Origin: Multivorans sp965116445
GTDB taxonomy: Bacteria > Acidobacteriota > Thermoanaerobaculia > Multivoradales > Multivoraceae
DNA: 64,000 bases
Assembly: GCA_965116445.1 (NCBI GenBank)
Contig: OZ220688.1
Span: 1,488,001 to 1,552,000, forward strand
Direction: 5' to 3'
A model generated the notes under the pieces. The model made no database searches. It was not told the DNA's origin and worked only from the letters and a program-made list of their open reading frames with translations. The position numbers were made by a program, and so were the translations under genes. Positions 35,244-42,989 of this stretch are shown one piece after another. Every line of letters begins with the position of its first letter. Positions within the stretch are counted from its first letter, which is position 1.

Positions 35244-36161
35244 TCAGATGCGAATCCGGGTGTCGGGGAGAACAACGTCAGCTACGACGGCAACCATTCC
35301 GAAATCGCGGAACCGATTTCGACCGGGGAATCCTCCTGGATGAAGTGGGTGCCCTTGACCGTCACTTCCCGTCTGGTTCGGCCAGGTCCGGCAGATCTCC
35401 CTCATCGCGCCGGTTAGGATCGCGCCGGGCTTCGCGTTGACGAACAGCTTGGGCACGTCGGAGTCCTTGAGCCAGTCCGCGTAGGCATGGACGATCTCCA
35501 CGACGTCCTCCGGCTCGCCGGCTATCGGGATTTGGCGCGGCCAGGTCAGCGTCGGCCGGCGTGACTCGCCCTCGTCTTTGAACGGCCGCCGGTAGACCGC
35601 CATCTCCTCCTCCGTCATCTCTCGCAGCACGGAGCCCGGCAGCACGCGCTCCACGAAGACGTTCTTCGCCAGCACCATCCCCTCGCCCGCAGGCGAGCGG
35701 AACCCCTGGAACACGCCTCTCGCCGCCTCGGGCCATTCATCCCAGGTCGGGACCGGACTCACGAGCGCCTCCATGTAGGCGATGCCGCGCACCGCATCGC
35801 GGTGCCGGTTCGCCCAGTCGAAACCGAGCGCGGAACCCCAGTCGTGGATCACGAAGACGACGTTCGAATCCACTCCGATCGCCTCGAGCAGCCCGTCGAG
35901 GTAGTGCCGGTGCTCCACGAATCGGTACCGATCCGGCCCGCTATCCGGCAACTTCGCCGAATCGCCCATCCCGATCAGGTCCGGCGCCACGAGCCGACCC
36001 CGGCCCTCCAGGTGCGGCATCACGTTGCGCCACAGGTAGGACGAAGTCGGATTGCCATGCAGAAAGACAATCGGATCGCCCTCCCCAACATCGACATAGG
36101 CCATTTCATGGCCATGAACCTCGATCCTCTTCTTCTCGTAACGCGCGTCGGCGGAGATCAT
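35244..36161 (-). CDS. Haloalkane dehalogenase-like alpha/beta hydrolase, frameshifted near the C-terminus
   Basis: The first ~255 residues match haloalkane dehalogenases: FLHGNPTSSYLWRNV (oxyanion/halide region), the nucleophile in VIHDWGSALGF and PKLFVNAKPGAIL. After CRTWPNQT the reading is lost. A one-base shift at about 35363-35376 gives the expected ending VTVKGTHFIQEDSPVEIGSAI and a stop at 35282-35284. The catalytic His sits in that shifted part (THFIQED). As sequenced the product lacks it and would be inactive; a sequencing error is an alternative. Confidence 0.8.
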   Translation of the reverse strand: MISADARYEKKRIEVHGHEMAYVDVGEGDPIVFLHGNPTSSYLWRNVMPHLEGRGRLVAPDLIGMGDSAKLPDSGPDRYRFVEHRHYLDGLLEAIGVDSNVVFVIHDWGSALGFDWANRHRDAVRGIAYMEALVSPVPTWDEWPEAARGVFQGFRSPAGEGMVLAKNVFVERVLPGSVLREMTEEEMAVYRRPFKDEGESRRPTLTWPRQIPIAGEPEDVVEIVHAYADWLKDSDVPKLFVNAKPGAILTGAMREICRTWPNQTGSDGQGHPLHPGGFPGRNRFRDFGMVAVVADVVLPDTRIRI

Positions 36162-36274
36162 CCAGGAGTCCTCATCTGTTCCGTTGGTCGTGCGACTTGC
36201 AGTCGGCGCAGACTACACGGCCGGCAGGGCACCTGGGAGCCGTCCCTCCGGTCCCGTTACCGGCGGCGACCTCG

Positions 36275-37843
36275 CTACGGACCCGACGCTTCGCCGTAGC
36301 GGAAACCGGTGCGGGACCGCACCTTGTACTTGCCCTCGCGGATCTTGACCTTGATGCCACGGTAGCCCTGTGTGCCGGCTTCGTACTCGGAGCGGAAACT
36401 CACGAGGTAGTAGCCCTGGTTCTCCTCGGCGACCTGGCGCATCGGCGTCAGGATGTTCGTGAAGTTCGCGTAGTAGTGGCCGCCGGTGTCGTTCGAGATC
36501 AGGCTCAGCGAGTCGTTGAGCGATGCGGACGCGATCGAGCGACGGGAGCTGCCCATCGTGTCGATCGTGTAGACCGCCACGTTGCCGGCATTCAGCGCCT
36601 CACGCATCGGCGGGTAGTAGCGTGCGTCGGGCGTATAGCTGCCGAACTGCCCGATGTCGCCGAAGCCGAGGCTGAACATGACGAGATTCTTGCGGCCGGC
36701 GACTCCCGAGGCGGCCTCGCCGAGCAGTTCGAGCGCCTCCTGGAGCTTGCGGCTCCGCCGCGCCAGTTCCTTGCCCTTCGGCAGGTTCACCACCAGCGAC
36801 GGCGAGTTCGGGTCGAACTCGGGCTCCGAGCGCGTCGTCCAGGGCTCGAGGTCCCTCTTGCCCCGGGCGGCGGCATCCACCGCCGCGAGGATCTCGTCGC
36901 GGTCACGGCTGAAGTCGAGGTAGACCTTGAGCCGCGCCTGGTACGCGAACACGGCCACCTGATCGTTCGGCTGGAGTTCCTCCTCGATCCACCGCTTGAG
37001 CCAGCGCGCATTGTCCATCTGGGGCGCCGCCAGTTGGGGCGCCTGCATCCGCTGGTCGTGGAACATGAGGATGAAGTACCGGTCGGTCCGGGTCGTTCCC
37101 CCCTCGCCAGTGGCCGACAACTCGCTCGGCCCGCCGTAGAAGGAAGCGCTCGTCACTTCCTGCTCCTTGCCGTCGTGGAGGACGACGAAGTCCTCGGCGC
37201 CCAGGCCCTCGATCACGTTGCCCTTCCTGTCGGTCACGAGGACATCCAGCAACACTTCGGCCACTCGGATGCGCTCGTTCAGGCTGACGTCCGCGGGAGC
37301 CGTCCCCGCGGCGCGATTCACTGTCGTGACCGAGCTCGGAGTGCGGTCCGCCGCGCGCGACCGGCGACCGGTCGTCGCCGGCGCGGGTTCAGATGCCGGT
37401 TCCCTCAGGACCGTTGCGGCCGGTTCGGTCTTCAGCTCGGCGTCGATCTTCGCGGTCGCCCTCGGCGACGCGGCGGCTTCCGGCGCCGGCGCGGACACCG
37501 GCTCAGCGGCCGGAGCGGGTTCGGCGGCCGGCTCGTGAGTCACCGACGGTGCCGCGGCAGGCGTCGACGGCACGACGACCGCCCGCACCGTCTTGCCCCG
37601 CTGCCGCCGCTGCTTCTCCAGCCGCTTCTGCTCCTTCGCTTCGCGCGCCGCCTTCTTCTTCGCCGCCTTTCTCTCCGCCTTGCTCTTCTTCTCGTCGTCG
37701 ACCGCGCCATTCCGCACCGCCGCTGCGGCGCCGGCGGTTCCATCGGACGCAACCGCCAAGCCGTGATCGCCCGAGAACAAAACTCCGCCGACCAGGGCGA
37801 CTGCAAGCCCGCATCGTCGTCCAACCGTCGCGATTCTTGTCAC
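36275..37843 (-). CDS. VWFA-related Acidobacterial-domain protein, secreted
   Basis: A 522-residue protein. GTG 37843 lies 7 nt after a perfect AGGAGG (37851-37856). An N-terminal hydrophobic stretch is followed by a Lys/Arg-rich segment and an Ala/Pro/Glu-rich linker. The core then has DVLVTDRKGNVIEGLGAEDF, the start of the acidobacterial VWFA-related family (TIGR03436), with RYFILMFHDQ as the first VWA strand and later KNLVMFSLGFGD. The role is unknown. It is a good lineage marker for the window. Confidence 0.85.
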   Translation of the reverse strand: MTRIATVGRRCGLAVALVGGVLFSGDHGLAVASDGTAGAAAAVRNGAVDDEKKSKAERKAAKKKAAREAKEQKRLEKQRRQRGKTVRAVVVPSTPAAAPSVTHEPAAEPAPAAEPVSAPAPEAAASPRATAKIDAELKTEPAATVLREPASEPAPATTGRRSRAADRTPSSVTTVNRAAGTAPADVSLNERIRVAEVLLDVLVTDRKGNVIEGLGAEDFVVLHDGKEQEVTSASFYGGPSELSATGEGGTTRTDRYFILMFHDQRMQAPQLAAPQMDNARWLKRWIEEELQPNDQVAVFAYQARLKVYLDFSRDRDEILAAVDAAARGKRDLEPWTTRSEPEFDPNSPSLVVNLPKGKELARRSRKLQEALELLGEAASGVAGRKNLVMFSLGFGDIGQFGSYTPDARYYPPMREALNAGNVAVYTIDTMGSSRRSIASASLNDSLSLISNDTGGHYYANFTNILTPMRQVAEENQGYYLVSFRSEYEAGTQGYRGIKVKIREGKYKVRSRTGFRYGEASGP

Positions 37844-38117
37844 GCTCGAACCTCCTATGTTCCTGACTGCCTGGCTGCGAGCCACGGCTGACGACCCGGG
37901 AACGACGCTCCCACCATCCTACCAACCGCTCTCCTCACGTAGTTCATCCAGGAATCCTGATGTCTCAGTGTGTGGTCAAGGCACGGCTTCGGTAGTCGAT
38001 CTGCCTCATCGCGACCCGGAGGAACGTGCCTCCTCCACTTCTTCCCACATCTCGAAGCACAGACCGTGCCAGTTGACGGAGCTGGCCGTGGACGGTGCGG
38101 CCGCCGGTCCGCACAAG

Positions 38118-38123
38118 TAGCAT
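38118..38123 (+). promoter_or_regulatory. Candidate -10 element before the VWA/ATPase gene
   Basis: TAGCAT ends 9 nt before the GTG start at 38133, with no ribosome-binding site between, resembling the arrangement at fabI. It lies in a 289-bp divergent gap (37844-38132) that otherwise shows nothing recognisable. Confidence 0.25.
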
Positions 38124-38132
38124 GCTGTCGCC

Positions 38133-40058
38133 GTGACTCTGCCTGCCCCGGACCGCCGCACGGCGGAACTGTCTGCCGCCTTCGTCGAGCTGCGCACGGC
38201 GCTGGGACGGGTCCTGGTCGGCCAGGACGACGCAGCGACCGGGCTGACCCTGGCGCTGCTGGCCGAGCAGCATGCCTACCTGGAGGGTCCGCCCGGATGC
38301 GGCAAGTCGGAGTTGGCCGCAGCCTTGGCCGCGCTGTCGGGCGCCCACACTCACACGCTGGTGTTTCATCGCGACATCCGCGAGACGGACCTGCTCGGCG
38401 ACGTGTTGCTGAGCCGCCACCGACACCGCGGCCACGAGCGCCTGCGCCGGGAGTTGATCCCGGGCCCCCTGCTCCAGGCGGAGGTCGCTCTGCTCGAGGA
38501 CCTGCCCCGGTCCCCGGGGGAGGCCCTGGGACCCCTGTTGAGGATCCTCGCGGAACGGCACGCCCTGGGACAGGCCCTGCCCCTCGAGTCGGCGGTGGCC
38601 ACCGGCCCGCTGGAGCAGGTGGAAGCCCCGATCGACCCGCTGGAGCCCGGGCAGCTCGACCGTTTCGCGGTCCAGCTACGCCTGACCGGTCTGCTCACCG
38701 GGGAACTCTTCGATGAAGCCGCCGTCCTGCTCGCGCGGACATCGGCTCGGCGACCCGCACCCGCCATCGACCGGTCGGGCAAAGGCGCCACGCGTGAGTT
38801 CTCCGAGGGAAACACCGCGCTGAACGCAGCGGTCATGAGCACCCCCATCCGCAAGGCCGCCCAGCGAGCCGCGGCGGCCCTCAGGATCGAGCCGCGCACG
38901 CTCGACGCCTATCACCGCCTGCTCGATCGGCTCCGCCAGCGCAGCGCCGACCAGTCGGCATCGGGTGACCGTCTGATGTCCGACCGCTCCTTCAGCTCGG
39001 CCGCGCTGCGGCTGGTCCGCGCGCACGCCTTTCTCCGCGGCGCACCGGCCGCGGCGCCGCGGGATCTCGGCGCGATCCGCTACATGGTCGCCCACCGCCT
39101 GCCCGACGAAGTGCAGGAGGACTTCGATCACATCCTGGAGGAGCTGCTCGGCGACCCCCCAAACGTGACGATGGCCGAGGCCGGAGCTCAGATGCCCGGG
39201 GCGCAGAACCAGGGCGACGACGATTCCGATCCGGGGGCGGCGGTCTCCCAGGCCTCCGACTCCTGGATCGACGATCAGGCCGACCTGCCGGCCCCGCCCG
39301 CCCTGTTCGGCCAACCGCCCCCGCCGGCCCAGGTCGACCCTCTCCTGCGGGCCCTCGTCGGCCGCATCGAGCGCGGGCGAATCGACCCGGACACCGACCC
39401 GGGCGGCCAGCCTCGCGGCTACCGTCCGCTGCGCGACCTGGACGAGCTGATCGACGCCGACGTGATCGAGGCCCTGCTGTTCACCGAGGGCCGTCTTCCC
39501 GGCGCGCCGCGCACCTTCGAGCGCAAGCGCAGGAGCGCCGGCGGCGCGGTCGCCGTGCTGCGGGATATCTCCGCGTCGATGGCGGGCCGTCTGACGGTGT
39601 GGTCCAGTCAGGTCGTGCTCGGCATCCTCCGGGTCGCGGCGCGTCGCAGGATGCGGGTGGGTTATGTCGAGTTCCATCACCGCGCCCTGCCCCACCACGT
39701 CGGCGGGCGCCTGCTGCACCGCTCCTACTCCCGGCTCGCCGAGCAGGCCGGTCAGGCCAAGGCGGTCGGCCAGACGAACTACGAGGCGCCGCTCCGCACC
39801 GCCCTGGAAGGGCTGCGAGGCGGTTCCGGCCGCAACCGGCACGTCGTCCTCCTGACCGACGGACTGCCGATCATCGGCGACACGTCCGTGCGGCGCGAGC
39901 GGCAGTTGGCGCGCCGGCTAGGCGTTGCTCTCCACACCGTGTTTCTGGGCAACGGCGACTGCCCGCCGGTGCTCGATGACATCTCGGCCGAAACTGGCGG
40001 ACTGCGCTTCTGCGGCCGTCCACTGACCGGCGGCGGTCTCCGGCTCGAGGAGCGATAG
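38133..40058 (+). CDS. AAA ATPase with C-terminal VWA domain (Mg-chelatase-like)
   Basis: A 641-residue two-part protein. The N-terminal AAA module has Walker A GPPGCGKS (52-59) and a Walker B-like VALLEDL. An acidic/Pro-rich linker (about 350-410) leads to a VWA domain with the MIDAS motif DISAS starting at D478, the Thr in QTNYEAP and LTDG. MoxR/VWA partners act as metal-insertion or protein-activation chaperones (as in BchI/D, CbbQ/O, RavA/ViaA). The client here is unknown. It is followed after 13 bp by a separate MoxR ATPase. Confidence 0.85.
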   Translation: MTLPAPDRRTAELSAAFVELRTALGRVLVGQDDAATGLTLALLAEQHAYLEGPPGCGKSELAAALAALSGAHTHTLVFHRDIRETDLLGDVLLSRHRHRGHERLRRELIPGPLLQAEVALLEDLPRSPGEALGPLLRILAERHALGQALPLESAVATGPLEQVEAPIDPLEPGQLDRFAVQLRLTGLLTGELFDEAAVLLARTSARRPAPAIDRSGKGATREFSEGNTALNAAVMSTPIRKAAQRAAAALRIEPRTLDAYHRLLDRLRQRSADQSASGDRLMSDRSFSSAALRLVRAHAFLRGAPAAAPRDLGAIRYMVAHRLPDEVQEDFDHILEELLGDPPNVTMAEAGAQMPGAQNQGDDDSDPGAAVSQASDSWIDDQADLPAPPALFGQPPPPAQVDPLLRALVGRIERGRIDPDTDPGGQPRGYRPLRDLDELIDADVIEALLFTEGRLPGAPRTFERKRRSAGGAVAVLRDISASMAGRLTVWSSQVVLGILRVAARRRMRVGYVEFHHRALPHHVGGRLLHRSYSRLAEQAGQAKAVGQTNYEAPLRTALEGLRGGSGRNRHVVLLTDGLPIIGDTSVRRERQLARRLGVALHTVFLGNGDCPPVLDDISAETGGLRFCGRPLTGGGLRLEER

Positions 40059-40071
40059 AGTCGCGCGTCCC

Positions 40072-41040
40072 ATGAGCGACCTGACCCCTCTGCGCGACCT
40101 GCTCGATCACCACGTCGTCGGCCACGACGAGGTGAAAACGGCCCTGCTCCTGGCCCTTGTCACCAGGGAGCACATCTACGTCGAGGGGCCGCCCGGCACC
40201 GCCAAGACACGGCTGGCCGAGGTCGCCGCCAAGGGTTCCGAACTCGACTTCTTCTTCTACCAGTTGCATCGCGACACGCGGCTGGCCGAACTCGTCGGCG
40301 ACATCGTCCTGGAACGGCGGAAGGTGAAGACGGAGGCCGCCGATTCGGCCAGCACCGGCGAAGCGGAGCGGATCCACCAGCGGATCGAACCAGGGGGCCT
40401 GCTGACCGCCGAGATCGCCGTCCTCGACGACATCTCCCGCGCTCCGGGCGAAGCGCTGAACGTCCTGCTCCGCATCCTGAACGAGCGCCGATTCGGCGCC
40501 GAGCCGATTCCACTGATGGCCGCCATCGCGACCGGCAACCCGATGGACGACGAGTACTACAACGAGCCGCTCGATCCCGCGAACCTGGATCGCTTCGCCC
40601 TCCAGTTGCGGGTCTCCGGCCTGATCCAGAGCGGCGCCGAGGATGCGCGGACCCTGATCGACCGCTTCGCCGCCGGGTCGGTGGTCGAGCAGCCCGACCC
40701 CGAGGCGGTCACCGACCGCGCCACGCTCGATGCCCTCAACCAGCGCATGTACGAGGTCGAAGTGGGGCCCGTCGTGCGCGCCGCGCTACTCGACATCCTG
40801 CGCACCCTCGTACTCGAGTTCGAGTGCAACGAGACGAACTCCCTGCTGACGGACCGCACCTTCCTGGTCAAGGCGATCAAGATCCTCCGCGGCGCGGCGC
40901 TCCTGGCCGGACGAGGCGCCGTCGACCTGCCGGATCTCGCCGCGCTGTCCTGGATGACGACCTTCCGGGTGCCGCCGGAGGCCCACGAGGCCCTGCCCCG
41001 AATCATCGGACGGGTGAACCGGCAGGTTCGAGCCGTCTAG
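40072..41040 (+). CDS. MoxR-family AAA ATPase
   Basis: A 322-residue AAA+ protein with Walker A GPPGTAKT (39-46), Walker B AVLDDI, sensor segment IATGNPMDD and arginine finger region LDPANLDRFALQL. MoxR ATPases pair with VWA proteins to remodel or activate a target complex. Its partner is surely the upstream gene, which ends 13 bp away. It is full length. Confidence 0.92.
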   Translation: MSDLTPLRDLLDHHVVGHDEVKTALLLALVTREHIYVEGPPGTAKTRLAEVAAKGSELDFFFYQLHRDTRLAELVGDIVLERRKVKTEAADSASTGEAERIHQRIEPGGLLTAEIAVLDDISRAPGEALNVLLRILNERRFGAEPIPLMAAIATGNPMDDEYYNEPLDPANLDRFALQLRVSGLIQSGAEDARTLIDRFAAGSVVEQPDPEAVTDRATLDALNQRMYEVEVGPVVRAALLDILRTLVLEFECNETNSLLTDRTFLVKAIKILRGAALLAGRGAVDLPDLAALSWMTTFRVPPEAHEALPRIIGRVNRQVRAV

Positions 41041-41084
41041 CGCCGCAGAATCGTCGCTGCTTCGCGGCGCGCCTTACCTCAGAA

Positions 41085-41179
41085 GCCGGCGGGAACCCGG
41101 GTGGCGCGACCCGCGCCACCCGTGAACCAGTCCGTGCGCCCGTCATCGGGCGGACGGATGGCACGCCGGCGCACCCAGT
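41085..41179. repeat. REP-like two-hairpin element, copy 2
   Basis: The second copy of the element at 3864-3960. The first stem is identical (41099-41108 with 41112-41121). In the second stem (41131-41142 with 41147-41158, TCAT loop) a T-A pair of copy 1 has become C-G, a compensatory change, plus one unmatched change. It again lies between convergent genes. Confidence 0.85.
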
Positions 41180-41223
41180 CCCCGCCTTTGGTGCGTGGTG
41201 TCTCGCCGGCATCCGGGCTCCGG

Positions 41224-41250
41224 ACTGGGTGCGCCGACGTCCCCGTCGGC
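41224..41250 (-). repeat. Single inverted copy of the 27-bp palindromic core repeat
   Basis: Reading the minus strand gives GCCGAC-GGGGAC-GTCGGC followed by GCACCCAGT. The arms differ from the copy at 1235-1261 (GCCGGC/GCCGGC) by paired changes that keep the palindrome. The rest of the 41041-41289 gap shows no gene. Confidence 0.8.
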
Positions 41251-41289
41251 TCTCTGAAGAAAGCGTGCGAGGCCGAAGGCCTTCGCTCC

Positions 41290-42321
41290 CTACTCCTGTC
41301 CCGTGCTCGACTGGCCCTTCTTGAACTCCGATTCGAGCAGCCGCGCGCCGCGCAACGTGTTGCCCATCGCGTAGTTGCCCTCGTGGCAGGCGTACTCGTA
41401 GCTCTTGCCTGTCGTCTTCGGCCACGGCAGCTCACCGCTGTACGGCGCCTCGTACTCGGGGTTCTCGACCGTGAAGCTGTAAATCAGGCTGTTCGCGTCG
41501 CCGGGGCTGAACCGCTCGATCACGCGCACGCCCTCGCCGCGCAGGTCGGGCATGTCGCGGAAGTTCGTCGTCTCGACGACCAGCGTGTCGCCTTCCCACC
41601 AGCCGATCGAGTCGCCGGAGAGCGAGGTGTACTCGGGCGGCATGTGCTCGCCACCAATGCGTACGACCCGGCTCCAGTGCATCCACTCGATGTTGATCAT
41701 GAAGTGGTCTTCGGTCTGCACGATCGTCTTCACGTTGTTGTACGGCAGTGGACGGATCGCGACGGAGGCGGTCGGCTGGTACATGCAGCGCACGCCGACG
41801 ATGTTCGTCTCCGGACCGTCGTACGGGATGTCGCCCGACTCGAGCCACCAGGCATAGCCCCTGTTGGGCCAGGCGAACTTCGGCGCCGCGGCGGCCCGCT
41901 TCTTGCCTTCTTCCGTCATCGCCGGCATCTGTCCGTTCGGCGGATCGGTCAGCACGGAGGTGCGGTACTTGCCATCGATCATGAAGTTCTGGCTGCCCCA
42001 CTCGAACCAGAAGTTGTTGTAGGCGCCAACGTTGCCGCCCTCCTCCGGCGCCGCGCGCTCCGGATCGCTCGGCGCGTCCTGGGCCGCGTTCGTGTCGGCC
42101 CGGCGCTTCGCCAGCGCCTGCGCCTCTTCGGGCGTGAGGGTCAGCTTGTCTCCAAAGTCCTTGGGCCTCGAGAACGGCGTGATGCTCGAGATGTCGTAGA
42201 CACCGGTAAAGTCCGGCTTGCCGCTGGCGGTTCTCTTGATCTCGCCTTCGGCGGCAACGGCGGCAGGCGCCGCGGCTACGAGCCCAACCAGAACGGCGAT
42301 TGCGATGAGCGGCTTTCTCAT
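41290..42321 (-). CDS. Secreted protein of unknown function
   Basis: A 343-residue protein with a signal peptide (MRKPLIAIAVLVGLVAAAPA, cleavage near AVAAEG). Conserved-looking segments include GKPDFTGVYD near the start, GDSIGWWEGDTLVVETTNF, RVIERFSPGDANSLIYSFT and YEYACHEGNYAMGNTLRGA at the end. I recall this ending from many uncharacterised secreted proteins in environmental genomes, but no function is established. AGGGAGA precedes the ATG. The adjacent gene on the other side, 42507, is divergent. Confidence 0.75.
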   Translation of the reverse strand: MRKPLIAIAVLVGLVAAAPAAVAAEGEIKRTASGKPDFTGVYDISSITPFSRPKDFGDKLTLTPEEAQALAKRRADTNAAQDAPSDPERAAPEEGGNVGAYNNFWFEWGSQNFMIDGKYRTSVLTDPPNGQMPAMTEEGKKRAAAAPKFAWPNRGYAWWLESGDIPYDGPETNIVGVRCMYQPTASVAIRPLPYNNVKTIVQTEDHFMINIEWMHWSRVVRIGGEHMPPEYTSLSGDSIGWWEGDTLVVETTNFRDMPDLRGEGVRVIERFSPGDANSLIYSFTVENPEYEAPYSGELPWPKTTGKSYEYACHEGNYAMGNTLRGARLLESEFKKGQSSTGQE

Positions 42322-42506
42322 GTCGGTCTCCCTGAGCTTGAAAGGGTGCTTTGAGGGGGTAACTCGTCGTTGTTGAATGGGGCGATCCTAGCAGCCTTCG
42401 CTGCGATACGCTTCCGCGCCACGACACCGACCCGTGTACGGAACAAGCCCTGTTCCTGTGCCTCAGCGCGGCACGGACGCCGCGACTCGATTTGGTAGGA
42501 GGTCCG

Positions 42507-42989
42507 ATGCCACGATCCGTCCCCGTAGCCATCACCGTCAACGGCAGTGAAACCGAGCGGCAGGTCGAGCCCCGCACGCTGCTGGTTCACTTCCTGCGCG
42601 AGGAACTCGACCTCACGGGCGTCCACATCGGCTGCGAAAGCACCCTCTGCGGCGCCTGCACCGTGCATCTGAACGGCCGCGCGGTGAAGAGCTGCACTGT
42701 CCTCGCGGTCCAGGCGGACGGCCAGGACGTGACGACGATCGAGGGCCTGGCTCAGGACGCCGACTCCCTGCACCCGCTGCAGGTCGGATTCTGGGAGAAA
42801 CACGGCCTGCAATGCGGCTACTGCACCCCCGGAATGATCATGGCGGCGAAGCAACTGCTGGACGACAACCCGAACCCCTCCGAGGCTGAGATCCGCGAGG
42901 CGATCGACGGCAACATCTGCCGCTGCACCGGCTACCAGCAGATCGTCGACGCGGTACAGCATGCGGCGGAAGTCGCGGGGGCAGCCTGA
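42507..42989 (+). CDS. Molybdenum hydroxylase [2Fe-2S] small subunit (CoxS-like)
   Basis: A 160-residue protein with both [2Fe-2S] domains: GCESTLCGACTVHLNG plus a later Cys, and CGYCTPGMIM with CRCTGYQQ. No leader is seen, so it acts in the cytoplasm, unlike the Tat-tagged paralogue at 24767. TAGGAGG precedes ATG 42507. Its TGA overlaps the next ATG by one base (TGATG), giving coupling to the large subunit. Confidence 0.92.
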   Translation: MPRSVPVAITVNGSETERQVEPRTLLVHFLREELDLTGVHIGCESTLCGACTVHLNGRAVKSCTVLAVQADGQDVTTIEGLAQDADSLHPLQVGFWEKHGLQCGYCTPGMIMAAKQLLDDNPNPSEAEIREAIDGNICRCTGYQQIVDAVQHAAEVAGAA

